Positions 35,415 through 44,195 of a DNA stretch of 64,000 bases are shown here, in pieces (within the stretch, counting starts at the first letter, position 1; each line of letters opens with the position of its first letter). The notes beneath the pieces were generated by a model, which did not search any database, had not been told where the DNA came from, and saw only the letters and a program-made list of their open reading frames with translations. The stretch spans positions 40,870-104,869 of the forward strand of contig CAKTZI010000007.1 of assembly GCA_934635385.1 (NCBI GenBank), given 5' to 3'. Source of the DNA: an uncultured Kiritimatiellota bacterium. GTDB taxonomy: Bacteria > Verrucomicrobiota > Kiritimatiellia > RFP12 > UBA1067. A program made the position numbers and the translations under genes.

Positions 35415-35420
35415 ACGCAC

Positions 35421-36632
35421 GTGAAGCCCTTTCGCGCCATTTTCCTTTCCGCCCTCCTGCTGCCGCTCGGCGGAATCGCCTCCGACGAGATCCGGGGGTC
35501 TGTCGCCGACGTCCTCGCGGCCATCCGTGGCCGCCAGTTCGGGCAGGAGTTCGCGGTCGACGCCGTGGTCGCGGCGCCGTTCGCCACGAACGACGTGCGC
35601 TTCGTCATCCGGGATCCGACGGGGCGCGTCATCATCCGCCGCGACTTCGACTGGCCGGACGCACCGCTCCGCGTCGGCGACGCCATCAGCCTCTCCTGCG
35701 AGATCGGCTCGACGGCCAGCACGCCGGCCGGCGCCTATTTCCGCCGTCTGACGGTTCGCGCGCGCAACACGTCCGGCGACGACGCGCACGGGAACTGGCT
35801 CGTCACGGCGCAGAGCGACGAAAGCGCCAGCGTCCTGCGGCTGCCGCGCTACCTGACGGCGACCAACGCCGCCATTGGCTTCGGCGTCCTGCTCGCCCTC
35901 ACGCTGGCCGTCCTGGGATGGAACACGCTCCTGCACCGTCTCGTCGACCAGCGCAGCCGCGACCTGACGGCCGAGCGGCTGGTGGCCTTCACGGCCGACC
36001 TCAAGGTCGAGGAGCGGACCCGCCTCGCCATCGAGCTCCACGACACGATCGCCCAGACGCTGACGGGCGTCTCGCTCGAGCTCGACGCCGTGCGCGACTT
36101 CGCCAGGGCGGACCCGTCCGAGGCCGCGCGGCACCTCGCCATCGCCGCCCGCGCGCTGACATCATGCCGGAACGACCTCAAGAACTGCATGTGGGATCTG
36201 CGCAACCAGACGCTGGGCGACGCACACATGGATCTGGCCATACGGCGGACGCTCGCGCCGCACCTCGCGGACGCCGCCCTGGCCGTCCGCTTCAGCGTCG
36301 ACCGATCCCGCCTTTCGGAAAACACCGCCCTCGCGATCCTCCGCATCATCCGCGAGCTGACGGTCAACGCCGTCCGGCACGGGCAGGCCTCGTCCATTCG
36401 CGTCGCAGGCGCACTCGGCGGCGGACACCTGCTCTTCTCCGTCCGCGACAACGGGCGGGGGTTTGACCCCGCGACACGTCCCGGCGTCGAGCAGGGCCAT
36501 TTCGGGCTCCAGGGCGTCTCGGAGCGCGTCGCGTTCCTGGGCGGCAGCCTGGAAATCGAAAGCGCCACCGCGCGCGGCACGTATGTCCGCATCACGTTCC
36601 CCCTTTCACCCAACCCGACACACCGCACATGA
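35421..36632 (+). CDS. NarL-type sensor histidine kinase
   Basis: A 403-residue membrane sensor. The start is GTG at 35421. It has an N-terminal signal/membrane segment, a periplasmic sensor domain of about 120 residues with OB-like strands, and one membrane helix near 150-167. The HisKA_3 box ERTRLAIELHDTIAQTL follows, with the phospho-acceptor His at about 207. The HATPase block has ELTVNAVRHG (N box) and NGRGFD (G1). The stop overlaps the start of the response regulator by 4 bases. The location opposite the glycosidase cluster suggests that it senses a glycan or product. Confidence 0.88.
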   Translation: MKPFRAIFLSALLLPLGGIASDEIRGSVADVLAAIRGRQFGQEFAVDAVVAAPFATNDVRFVIRDPTGRVIIRRDFDWPDAPLRVGDAISLSCEIGSTASTPAGAYFRRLTVRARNTSGDDAHGNWLVTAQSDESASVLRLPRYLTATNAAIGFGVLLALTLAVLGWNTLLHRLVDQRSRDLTAERLVAFTADLKVEERTRLAIELHDTIAQTLTGVSLELDAVRDFARADPSEAARHLAIAARALTSCRNDLKNCMWDLRNQTLGDAHMDLAIRRTLAPHLADAALAVRFSVDRSRLSENTALAILRIIRELTVNAVRHGQASSIRVAGALGGGHLLFSVRDNGRGFDPATRPGVEQGHFGLQGVSERVAFLGGSLEIESATARGTYVRITFPLSPNPTHRT

Positions 36633-37249
36633 GCAAGATCAAGATCCTGATCGCGGACGACCACGCCGTCGTCCGCATGGGCCTTTCGGCGCTTTTCCGC
36701 GCGAAGGGAGACCTCGACGTCGTCGGGCAGGCCCGAAGCGGCGAACAGGCCGTTGCGGAAGCCCGCCGGCTCAAGCCGGACGTCATCGTCATGGATCTCA
36801 TGATGCCGAAGATGGACGGCATCGACGCCACGCGCCTCCTGCGGCAGGAGACGCCCCGTGCGAAGATCCTCATCCTCACGAGCTTCGCGACGTCCGACGA
36901 AATCGCCCGCGCGCTCGCGGCCGGGGCCTCCGGCGCCGTCTTGAAGAGCACCGAGAACGCCGAACTGGTCGAGGCTATCCGCCGCGTCGCCGCCGGGGAG
37001 CCGTACGTCAGCCCCGAGATTCAGAGCCTGATGAAGTCGGATCCGCCCGTCGACGCCCTGACCTGCCGCCAGGCGGAGATCCTGCACTCGCTGACGCGCG
37101 GCCTGACGAACAAGGACATCGCCCGGCAGCTCGGGCTGTCCGTCCGCAGCGTCGAGGAGCACGTCAACCACATCCTCGAAAGGATTGGCGCGGCCAACCG
37201 CGCCGAAGCTGTCGCGATCGCCCTCCGCAAGCACCTCGTCAGGGCCTGA
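36629..37249 (+). CDS. LuxR/NarL-family response regulator
   Basis: A 206-residue two-domain regulator. The receiver domain has the acidic pair DD at 10-11, phospho-acceptor Asp56 (VIVMDLMMPKMDG), Thr/Ser in LILTSFA and the LKSTE lysine. The C-terminal LuxR helix-turn-helix (LTNKDIARQLGLSVRSVEEHV) binds DNA. Translation is coupled to the kinase through the ATGA overlap. Its likely target is the CCCGTG palindrome between the divergent promoters or the CCCGAACGGG array at 26.0-26.1 kb, which is an inference. Confidence 0.88.
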   Translation: MSKIKILIADDHAVVRMGLSALFRAKGDLDVVGQARSGEQAVAEARRLKPDVIVMDLMMPKMDGIDATRLLRQETPRAKILILTSFATSDEIARALAAGASGAVLKSTENAELVEAIRRVAAGEPYVSPEIQSLMKSDPPVDALTCRQAEILHSLTRGLTNKDIARQLGLSVRSVEEHVNHILERIGAANRAEAVAIALRKHLVRA

Positions 37250-37273
37250 CGGCCCGCCCACGCAAGATGGCGC

Positions 37274-38200
37274 TCAGTACTCCAGCTGGCTGCCGCCGAT
37301 CGTCTCGCGGATGATCGAGTCGCCCGGCACGTAGGCGGGCGTCGTCGGCGCGACGGCCGCGAGGAGCCGGATCATGTTCATGACCGCCGGCACGGGGCCG
37401 AGCTCGCGGCGCGCGCGCTCCAGGAGCCCGCCCGCGAACGGCTTCAGCACCGCGAGCTCGTAGACGAGGTAGGAGTCGAACGTCAGGTCGGCGTTGCCGC
37501 AGAACGGGCGGATCCACCTCTCCTCGCCGGCCAGCACCTTCGGCCAGAGCCGCACCGTCGTCGCCGGGCTCATCTTGCGGAACTGGCTGTCGCGCACGAG
37601 CCGCCGCAGGAAGCGCGCCTCGCACGGCTTCGGGGTGATGCCGCCGAAGACGTCCAGCGTCGGGCGCGGCTCGACGAGCACCCGGTACTTCGCCCGGTCG
37701 GGAATCCCCTCCGTCAGGCGCGGATTGAGCGCATGAATGCCCTCCAGCACGACGAACCCGCCCTTCGCCAGCGAGACCGTGGCGTCCGTCCGGCGCGGCT
37801 CGTGGCGCACGAAGTCGAACTTGCGCACGCGGATCGTCTCGCCGCGCAGGAGCGCGTTCACGTCCGCCGCGAGCGCGGGGATGTCCACGCACTCGACGTG
37901 CTCGTAGTCAAGCACGCCGTTCGCGTCGCGCGGGTTGCGCGCGTCGCCGACGAAGTAGTCGTCCGTCGAGAGGTGGTAGGCGGCGCGCCCGTTCACGCGG
38001 ATCTGCGTGCAGAGGCGCGTCGCCGTCGTCGTCTTGCCGGCGGCCGAGCCGCCCGCGACGAGGACGAGCCGGATGCCGGGGCGTCCGCACACGATGTCGG
38101 CGATCTTCGAGAGGGCCTTGACCTGGCGCGCCTCGGCGACGCGGATGAGCTCGGCGATCGAGCCGTCCGCGACGCTTTCGTTGAGTTCGAGTACCGTCAT
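37274..38200 (-). CDS. Uridine kinase/phosphoribulokinase-family kinase
   Basis: A 308-residue P-loop kinase with GGSAAGKTTTA as the Walker A motif. It has the STDDYFVG aspartate block and GFVVLEGIHALNP, matching the uridine kinase branch of the PRK/URK family. A C-terminal extension of roughly 90 residues after FRKMSPATT is unassigned. ATG 38200 overlaps the nadK stop by 4 bases, indicating translational coupling. The substrate may be uridine or another nucleoside, since specificity residues cannot be judged. Confidence 0.75.
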   Translation of the reverse strand: MTVLELNESVADGSIAELIRVAEARQVKALSKIADIVCGRPGIRLVLVAGGSAAGKTTTATRLCTQIRVNGRAAYHLSTDDYFVGDARNPRDANGVLDYEHVECVDIPALAADVNALLRGETIRVRKFDFVRHEPRRTDATVSLAKGGFVVLEGIHALNPRLTEGIPDRAKYRVLVEPRPTLDVFGGITPKPCEARFLRRLVRDSQFRKMSPATTVRLWPKVLAGEERWIRPFCGNADLTFDSYLVYELAVLKPFAGGLLERARRELGPVPAVMNMIRLLAAVAPTTPAYVPGDSIIRETIGGSQLEY

Positions 38201-38982
38201 GTCACGTTGCTCCCCGACCAGCCGAGCTTCCGCGCGAGAACGTCGTAGGGGTCGTAGCCTTCGAGTTCCACCAGCTGCGCCGACGCGGCGCTCTTCGCGA
38301 TCGTCACCCGCTCGCCCGCGCCCAGCGCGCCCACGTTCTCGCCGTCCGCATAGACGCCGACGCGCAGCGCGTTCCCCGCCGTGCGCGGACGCACCGTGAC
38401 CGTGAAGGACACCGCGTCGCTCACGACGAGCGGCCGCACGCCAAGCGCGTGGGGGTTGAGGGGCGTGACGACGAAGCTGCGCGAGTCGGGCATGAGGACG
38501 GGCCCGCCCGCCGCGAGCGAGTAGGCGGTCGAGCCGGTCGGCGTCGCGAAGATGAGACCGTCGGCCATGTAGCGCGTGACGAGCTTGCCGTCCGCCTCCA
38601 GGTCGAGGCGCGCCGAATGGCCGCTCATCTCGCGCGTGAGGACGACATCGTTGAGCGCGGCGTGCCCGCCGACCTGCAGAAGCCGCCGCGCCGAGACGCG
38701 GTAGCGCCCGGCGGCGAGGGCCGCGAGCGCGGCGGAGAAGTCGTGTTCGCCGACGCTCGACAGGTAGCCGAGCCCGCCGAGCTTGAAGCCGAGGACGGGC
38801 ACGCCCGGATACTCGTGCACGGCGCGGAGCAGCGTGCCGTCGCCGCCGAGGGCGACGACGACATCCGCCGCGCGCCCTTCCGCCGCGACGGCAATGCCGA
38901 GACGCACGGCTTCCGCCGCCAGCGCGTCCCTCTGCGCCGCCGCCTCCGGCTTCTCGCCGTTCACATGGAAATGCAGTTTCAT
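38197..38982 (-). CDS. nadK: NAD kinase
   Basis: NAD kinase phosphorylates NAD to NADP. The 261-residue protein has the GGDGTLLRA motif with the catalytic Asp, LGFKLGGLGYLS, and the second-domain block DGLIFATPTGSTAYSLAAGGP that binds NAD. The length is slightly below the bacterial average. It lies 15 bases after tex and overlaps the kinase gene downstream. Confidence 0.93.
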   Translation of the reverse strand: MKLHFHVNGEKPEAAAQRDALAAEAVRLGIAVAAEGRAADVVVALGGDGTLLRAVHEYPGVPVLGFKLGGLGYLSSVGEHDFSAALAALAAGRYRVSARRLLQVGGHAALNDVVLTREMSGHSARLDLEADGKLVTRYMADGLIFATPTGSTAYSLAAGGPVLMPDSRSFVVTPLNPHALGVRPLVVSDAVSFTVTVRPRTAGNALRVGVYADGENVGALGAGERVTIAKSAASAQLVELEGYDPYDVLARKLGWSGSNVT

Positions 38983-38997
38983 CCGGTTCCGTCCGCT

Positions 38998-41310
38998 CTA
39001 GAGGTTGGCAAAGGGGTTGCAGCTGAAGCCGGACGAGCCGGACGGCGCGAAGGACGAGCGCGGCTCGCGGCGGCGCGGCGCGGACGGGCCGCCGCCCGTC
39101 GCGAAGCCCGCCCCGCCGACCGTCGGCTTCGTCTTCGCCGAAAGCGAGATGCGTCCGCGCGCGCGGTCGACGCCGATGACCGTGACCTGCAGGCGGTCGC
39201 CCGCCTTCACGACGCTCGCCGGGTCGGACACGTAGCTGTCCGACAGCTCCGAGAGATGCACGAGCCCGTCCTGGTGGACGCCGATGTCGACGAACGCGCC
39301 GAATGCCGTCACGTTCGTGACGACGCCTTCGAGCTTCATGCCCTCCTTCACGTCCTCGATCTTCGTCACGTCGTCGCGGAACTTCGGCGGCTCGAACGTC
39401 TTGCGCGGATCGCGTCCCGGCTTGACGAGCTCGGCCACGATGTCCTTCAGCGTCGGTTCGCCGACCTCGTTCGTGATGTAGCGGCGGATGTCGATCTTCT
39501 TCGCCGCGAGCGAGTTGCCGACGAGGTCGCCGACGCCCAGCCCGACGTCCGCCGCCATCCGCTCGACGAGCGCGTACCGTTCGGGATGCACCGCCGAGGC
39601 GTCGAGCGGGTTCTGCGCGCCGCGAATGCGAAGGAAGCCCGCGCACTGCTCGAACGCCTTGGGGCCAAGGCCCTTCACCTTCTTGAGGTCTTCGCGCGAG
39701 GCGAAGCGTCCGTTCGCGTCGCGCCATTCGACAATCGCCTTCGCGAGCGTCGCCGAGAGGCCCGAGACGCGCTCCAGGAGCGGCGCGGACGCCGTGTTCA
39801 GCTCGACGCCGACGCCGTTCACGCACGAGACGACCACCTCGTCGAGCTTCGTGCCGAGCAGCGACTGCTGCACGTCGTGCTGGTACTGCCCGACGCCAAT
39901 CGCCTTCGGGTCGATCTTCACGAGTTCGGCGAGCGGATCCTGCAGACGGCGGCCGATCGAGATCGCGCCGCGCACCGTGAGGTCGAGGTCAGGGAACTCC
40001 TTGCGCGCGATCTCGCTCGCGGAGTAGACGGACGCGCCCGCCTCCGAGACCGAGACGACGATGGGCGTCGGAATCTCCGGGTGCTGCGCCTTCAGCGTCT
40101 TCAGCGTCTCGCGCACGAACGCCTCGGTCTCGCGCCCCGCCGTGCCGTTGCCGACGGCGATCGCCTCGGCGTGGTACTTCGCGACGATGAGCGCGATCGC
40201 CTTCGCGGCCTCCAGCTTCTTCTGCTGCGGGAAGATGACGGTCTTGCCAAGGTACTTGCCCGTCGCGTCGATCATCGCGACCTTGCAGCCCGTGCGGATG
40301 CCGGGGTCGATGGCCAGCACCGCCTTGCCGCCGAGCGGCGACGCGAGCAGCAGGTGGCGCAGGTTCTCGGCGAAGACCTCGACGGCCGCGCGGTCGGCCT
40401 CGGCCTTCTTCTCGACGGTGACGTCGATCTCGCAGCTCGGCGCCAAGAGCCGCTTGTAGGCGTCTTCGGTCGCGAGGCGAACCTGCCGCGCGCAGGGGGC
40501 GTTGTCGCGCGCGGCAGAGCCAGCCGTCGGGGTCTTGCCCTGCGCGGCAACGCGCGCGTCTTCGACAATGCCGAGCATTCGCTCGATCACCGGCTCCCTG
40601 TCGAGTTCGAGCTTGACCCAGAGCACCTTCTCGGCCTGACCGCGGCGGATCGCGAGATAGCGGTGCGAGGGGATCGTCGCGATCGGCTCGGAGAACTCGT
40701 AGTACTGCTCGAACTTCGTCGGTTCGGTCGGCTTCGGGCTCACGACCTCGCTCTTCACGACCGACTTCGTCGCGAAAGCCTGACGCACCGCGCCGCGCAC
40801 GTCGGCGATGTCGGCGATGCGCTCGGCGAGGATGTCGCGGGCGAACTGAAGATCCTCGTCCGTCGGCTCGGCGCCGTCATTCCAGCCATCCGCCGCACCG
40901 CCCGTCCAGGCGCCCGACCAGATCGCGTCGGCGAGCGGCTCGTAGCCCTTCTCCTTCGCGACCTGCGCACGTGTACGGCGCTTCGGCTTGTAGGGCTGGT
41001 AGAGGTCTTCGAGCGCGCTCTTCTGCCAGCACGCGGCGATCTTCGCCGCAAGGTCGTCCGTGAGCTTGCCCTGCTCGTCGATGGACTTCAGAATCGACTC
41101 CTTGCGCTCCAGCAGTTCGGTGAAGTAGCCAAAGCGCTCCTGGATCTTGCCGATCTGTACCTCGTCGAGGTTGCCGTGCGCCTCCTTGCGGTAGCGGGCG
41201 ATGAACGGCACGGTGCTGCCCTCGCCGAGGAGCTTCACGACGGCGCCGACCGACTCGGGCCGGATCGCGAGCTCGGCGGCGATCTTCGAAATGACAATCT
41301 GGTTTTCCAT
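38998..41310 (-). CDS. tex: Transcription accessory protein Tex
   Basis: A 770-residue RNA-binding protein of the Tex/Spt6-core family. It has an N-terminal Tex helical domain starting at ATG 41310 (IVISKIAAELAI) and FIARYRKEAHGNLDE. The YqgF-like RNase H fold contains AIDPGIRTGCKVAMID, followed by helix-hairpin-helix repeats (VKGLGPKAFEQCAGF). The C-terminal S1 domain runs VVTNVTAFGAFVDIGVHQDG and is followed by a Gly/Arg/Ser tail. The upstream spacer has TTTGCTATACT, a good -10 region near 41341-41346. Confidence 0.95.
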   Translation of the reverse strand: MENQIVISKIAAELAIRPESVGAVVKLLGEGSTVPFIARYRKEAHGNLDEVQIGKIQERFGYFTELLERKESILKSIDEQGKLTDDLAAKIAACWQKSALEDLYQPYKPKRRTRAQVAKEKGYEPLADAIWSGAWTGGAADGWNDGAEPTDEDLQFARDILAERIADIADVRGAVRQAFATKSVVKSEVVSPKPTEPTKFEQYYEFSEPIATIPSHRYLAIRRGQAEKVLWVKLELDREPVIERMLGIVEDARVAAQGKTPTAGSAARDNAPCARQVRLATEDAYKRLLAPSCEIDVTVEKKAEADRAAVEVFAENLRHLLLASPLGGKAVLAIDPGIRTGCKVAMIDATGKYLGKTVIFPQQKKLEAAKAIALIVAKYHAEAIAVGNGTAGRETEAFVRETLKTLKAQHPEIPTPIVVSVSEAGASVYSASEIARKEFPDLDLTVRGAISIGRRLQDPLAELVKIDPKAIGVGQYQHDVQQSLLGTKLDEVVVSCVNGVGVELNTASAPLLERVSGLSATLAKAIVEWRDANGRFASREDLKKVKGLGPKAFEQCAGFLRIRGAQNPLDASAVHPERYALVERMAADVGLGVGDLVGNSLAAKKIDIRRYITNEVGEPTLKDIVAELVKPGRDPRKTFEPPKFRDDVTKIEDVKEGMKLEGVVTNVTAFGAFVDIGVHQDGLVHLSELSDSYVSDPASVVKAGDRLQVTVIGVDRARGRISLSAKTKPTVGGAGFATGGGPSAPRRREPRSSFAPSGSSGFSCNPFANL

Positions 41311-41402
41311 GCTTTCCAATCCTTCGTTGGGGAAGCGGAAAGTATAGCAAATTTGCGCGGCCCCCGTGCGAAGCGGAGGCCGTGCGCCGGGGGAATCGGC
41401 GG

Positions 41403-42230
41403 CTAGAGGCCCTTGACGGCGGCGCGCGTGGCCTTGTTGAGTTCCTTCCACATCGTCTTGGCGTCCGTCGCCGCCAGCACAAACGGCATCTTCTCGCCGT
41501 CCTCGAACGCCTTCGCGAACGCGGCGAGCAGCTTCACGTAGAACGGCGAGGCGATGACCGGCAGCGCCGTGAAGATGACCAGGTTCACGGTCCGTCCGTT
41601 CCAGTCGATGCCCTGCCGGGAGACGCCCGCCGCGAACGTGAGGACGCCTTCCTCGACCCCCCGCATGTGCGGAAACGCCAGGCCGTTCCCGACGGCCGTC
41701 GTGAGGATCTTCTCGCGTTCCAGCGCCGCCGTCACGACGGCCGCCGGATCGGCGATCATCTTCTCCTTCGCCAGCACGCCGCAGAGCTCGGCGATCGCCT
41801 CCGCCGGCGTCTTCGCCTTCAGGTCGGGCACCATCAGCTTGCCGGTGCTGAACCGCGAGAGGAGGAACTTCGGATCCGGCTCGCCGGGACGGAGCCCCGT
41901 CGCCTTCACGTCCGGGCGGTAGAGGATGCGCCCGCAGTTCGAGCACGTCACGAACCGGTCGCCGCTCAGCACGTGCTGCAGCTCCGCCATCGGCACCCGC
42001 AGCCCGCAGGCCGAGCAGTTCCCGCGCGCCAGCGGCGACAGGAACAGGCGGCTCTTCGCCGCCTGCCGCCGGTGGAGCGCCGCCGCCTCGGGCGTCAGCT
42101 GCGCCTGCAGCCGCGCGATCTCGGCGGCGAGCGCCTCCGACCGCTCGCCCGTGCCGACATTCTCGTGTTCATCGCGAATCAGCACGAGGTGCTGAATCTT
42201 TCTCAACAGCTTGATCTGTTCCGTCACCAT
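41403..42230 (-). CDS. C4 zinc ribbon protein fused to a PTS EIIA (PtsN-like) domain
   Basis: 275 residues in two parts. Residues 1-75 form a coiled coil, then a C4 zinc ribbon (CSACG...CSNCG, about 72-99) that resembles the small CdsZ/zf-RING_7 proteins. From about 130 a type-2 PTS IIA domain follows, with the phospho-histidine block GLAFPHMRG and later LVIFTALP. This suggests a regulatory phosphocarrier, as in nitrogen PTS, tethered to a nucleic-acid or protein-binding module. No EI or HPr is in the window. Confidence 0.75.
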   Translation of the reverse strand: MVTEQIKLLRKIQHLVLIRDEHENVGTGERSEALAAEIARLQAQLTPEAAALHRRQAAKSRLFLSPLARGNCSACGLRVPMAELQHVLSGDRFVTCSNCGRILYRPDVKATGLRPGEPDPKFLLSRFSTGKLMVPDLKAKTPAEAIAELCGVLAKEKMIADPAAVVTAALEREKILTTAVGNGLAFPHMRGVEEGVLTFAAGVSRQGIDWNGRTVNLVIFTALPVIASPFYVKLLAAFAKAFEDGEKMPFVLAATDAKTMWKELNKATRAAVKGL

Positions 42231-42306
42231 GTCTCGTCTCTCCTTTCGTTTCGTCCAACTGCCCGCTAGAATACCATTCGATTGTTAACGGCGTGTTAAC
42301 GACACG

Positions 42307-43779
42307 CTAGGCCTTCTCCCCCGCCGCCGTCCGCGCCGTGCGCAGGACTTCGGCGGCGACCGCCGCGCTCACGCCCGCGACGGACGCGATCTCCTCGACG
42401 GGCGCGCGCGCGATGCCATAGATCGACCGGAACGCCCGGAGCAGCTTCACCTTCTTCGCCTCGCCGATGCCCGGCACCTCGTCGAGCGCCGACTCGCGGA
42501 TCGTCCGCTCGCGCAGGCTGCGGTGGTAGGTGATGGCGAAGCGGTGCGCCTCGTCGCGGAGGCGCGTGATGACCATGAGCGCCTGCGAATCACGCGGCAG
42601 GAAGACGTTCGGCCGCCCGTCGTCCAGCACGACCTCCTCCTGGCGCTTCGCGAGGCCGACGGTCGGGATGTCCGTGATGCCGAGCTCGGCGAAGGCGGCG
42701 CGCGCCGCCCGCAACTGCGTCTCGCCGCCGTCGCAGATGTAGAGGTCGGCGCGCGGCGACGTCGCGAGCAGCGTGGAGTCGGGCCCGTAGCGGCGGCGCA
42801 CGACCTCCGCCATCGCGCGCGGATCGTCCGCGCCCGCGAACGACCTGATCCTGAAATGCCGGTAGTAGCGCCCGTCGGGCAGCCCGTCGCGCGCGACGAC
42901 GAGCGAGGCGACGTTGTGCGTGCCGAAGAGGTTCGAGATGTCGACGCACTCAATGATGCGCGGCGGCGCGGCGAGCCCCAGCGCGTCCGCAAGCTCCGCG
43001 AGGCCGCGCTGCGCCTCCTCCTCGCGCAGGTGCGGCGACCGGCGCACAAAATGGGCCTTCGTCATGTCCTTCAGGGCGAAGAGCGTGTCGCGCCAGCGCG
43101 CCGCCGCCTCGAAGTCGCCCTTCGCCGCCGCGTCCCTCATGCGCGCCTCGACCTCGCCCAGGACTTCGGGACGCTTCCCCTCCAGGAACGCGCACGCCTC
43201 CTCGAAGCGCGCCCGGTAGTCCTCCCGCGTCACCTGGCCGAGGCACGGCGCCGAGCAGTGGCGGATGACGTTCGCGAGGCAGTGGCGGTGCGCGGCCTCG
43301 TCGGGCACGAGGCAGTCGCACTCCCGGATGCCGTAGCGCTTCTCGACGAAGTCCTTCGCGGCGCGGACGACGGGCGCGGACGGGAACGGGCCGAAGTAGC
43401 GCGCGCCGTCGTCGCGGACGATCCGGCAGCAGGCGAAGCGCGGCCAGTCCGCCGTCGGGTCGGCCCGGAGCGCGAGGTAGCGCTTGTCGTCCCGCATGAG
43501 GATGTTGAAGCGCGGCTTGTACTTCTTGATGAGCGACGCCTCGGTCAGGAGCGACTCGGCCTCGTTCTTCACCGTCATGAACTCGAAGTCGTAGACCGTC
43601 TCGACCATCGAGCGAACCTTCGGCGGATGCCGCGCGCCCGCGCGGAAGTACGAGGAGACGCGGCGGCGCAGGTTCTTCGCCTTGCCGACGTAGATGATGA
43701 CGCCCCGGCGATCTCGCATGAGATAGCAGCCGGGGCGGTCGGGAACGGACTTCAGCCGCTCTCGGACGAGTTCGGTCAG
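42307..43779 (-). CDS. uvrC: Excinuclease ABC subunit C
   Basis: UvrC makes both incisions in nucleotide excision repair. It has the GIY-YIG nuclease (PGCYLMRD then IIYVGKAKNLRRRV), a Cys cluster (CDC, HC, C), the UVR motif (GDFEAAARWRD), an RNase H-like domain (ECVDISNLFGTHNVASLVV) and C-terminal HhH repeats (VPGIGEAKKVKLL). The first ATG in frame (43719) lies inside the GIY-YIG fold. Twenty more codons match the family up to a CTG at 43779 with AAGGAG 5 bases upstream, so CTG is the probable start. At about 490 residues it is compact. Confidence 0.88.
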   Translation of the reverse strand: MTELVRERLKSVPDRPGCYLMRDRRGVIIYVGKAKNLRRRVSSYFRAGARHPPKVRSMVETVYDFEFMTVKNEAESLLTEASLIKKYKPRFNILMRDDKRYLALRADPTADWPRFACCRIVRDDGARYFGPFPSAPVVRAAKDFVEKRYGIRECDCLVPDEAAHRHCLANVIRHCSAPCLGQVTREDYRARFEEACAFLEGKRPEVLGEVEARMRDAAAKGDFEAAARWRDTLFALKDMTKAHFVRRSPHLREEEAQRGLAELADALGLAAPPRIIECVDISNLFGTHNVASLVVARDGLPDGRYYRHFRIRSFAGADDPRAMAEVVRRRYGPDSTLLATSPRADLYICDGGETQLRAARAAFAELGITDIPTVGLAKRQEEVVLDDGRPNVFLPRDSQALMVITRLRDEAHRFAITYHRSLRERTIRESALDEVPGIGEAKKVKLLRAFRSIYGIARAPVEEIASVAGVSAAVAAEVLRTARTAAGEKA

Positions 43780-43985
43780 ACGAGCTCCTTCGCGGGCTCT
43801 GGGGCCTTCTCGGCCGCTTCGGCGGCGTCGGCCTCGGCCAGCTCCTTCTCGCCTTCCTGAAGGCCCTTCTTGAACTCGCCCTTCGCCTTGCCGATCGAGC
43901 GCGCGAGCTCGGGGATCTTCTTCGCGCCGAACAGCACCGCGATGATCAGCACGCAGATGAGGATTTGCATCAAACCGGGTCTCAT
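43776..43985 (-). CDS. tatA: Twin-arginine translocase subunit TatA/E
   Basis: A 69-residue Tat component that forms the protein-conducting oligomer. It has a single N-terminal membrane helix (ILICVLIIAVLFG), the hinge and FGAKKIPELARSIGKA amphipathic helix typical of TatA, and an acidic tail rich in Ala/Glu. Its TGA stop overlaps the probable CTG start of uvrC. A GGTATCCT -10-like segment lies near 44031-44036, with AAGGAG before the ATG. It is relevant to the Tat-dependent lipoprotein at 20.0-21.5 kb. Confidence 0.92.
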   Translation of the reverse strand: MRPGLMQILICVLIIAVLFGAKKIPELARSIGKAKGEFKKGLQEGEKELAEADAAEAAEKAPEPAKELV

Positions 43986-44195
43986 GTCTTTTCTTCTCCT
44001 TGGTTTTCTTGACTTGTCAGAACGTTTGGACGGATAGGATACCGAATTTCGCGGCGGAAATCAAGGGCGAGCGCCACTTGTTTGTCGCAGGGCTTCAGCA
44101 TGAAAAGATGCGCACAGCCCATCGCACTTATGGCCCGTCGGCCCGACAGATCGCGCAGGGAGTGGTTCGCCTTTCAGGCTGAAGCCCGATCTGCG

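Noticed and set aside
44090..44187. GGGCTTCAGC/GCTGAAGCCC inverted repeat upstream of tatA as an RNA gene
   Set aside because: The arms are 78 bases apart with unstructured sequence between them and no tRNA-like or known riboswitch pattern, so it was not supported as a feature.
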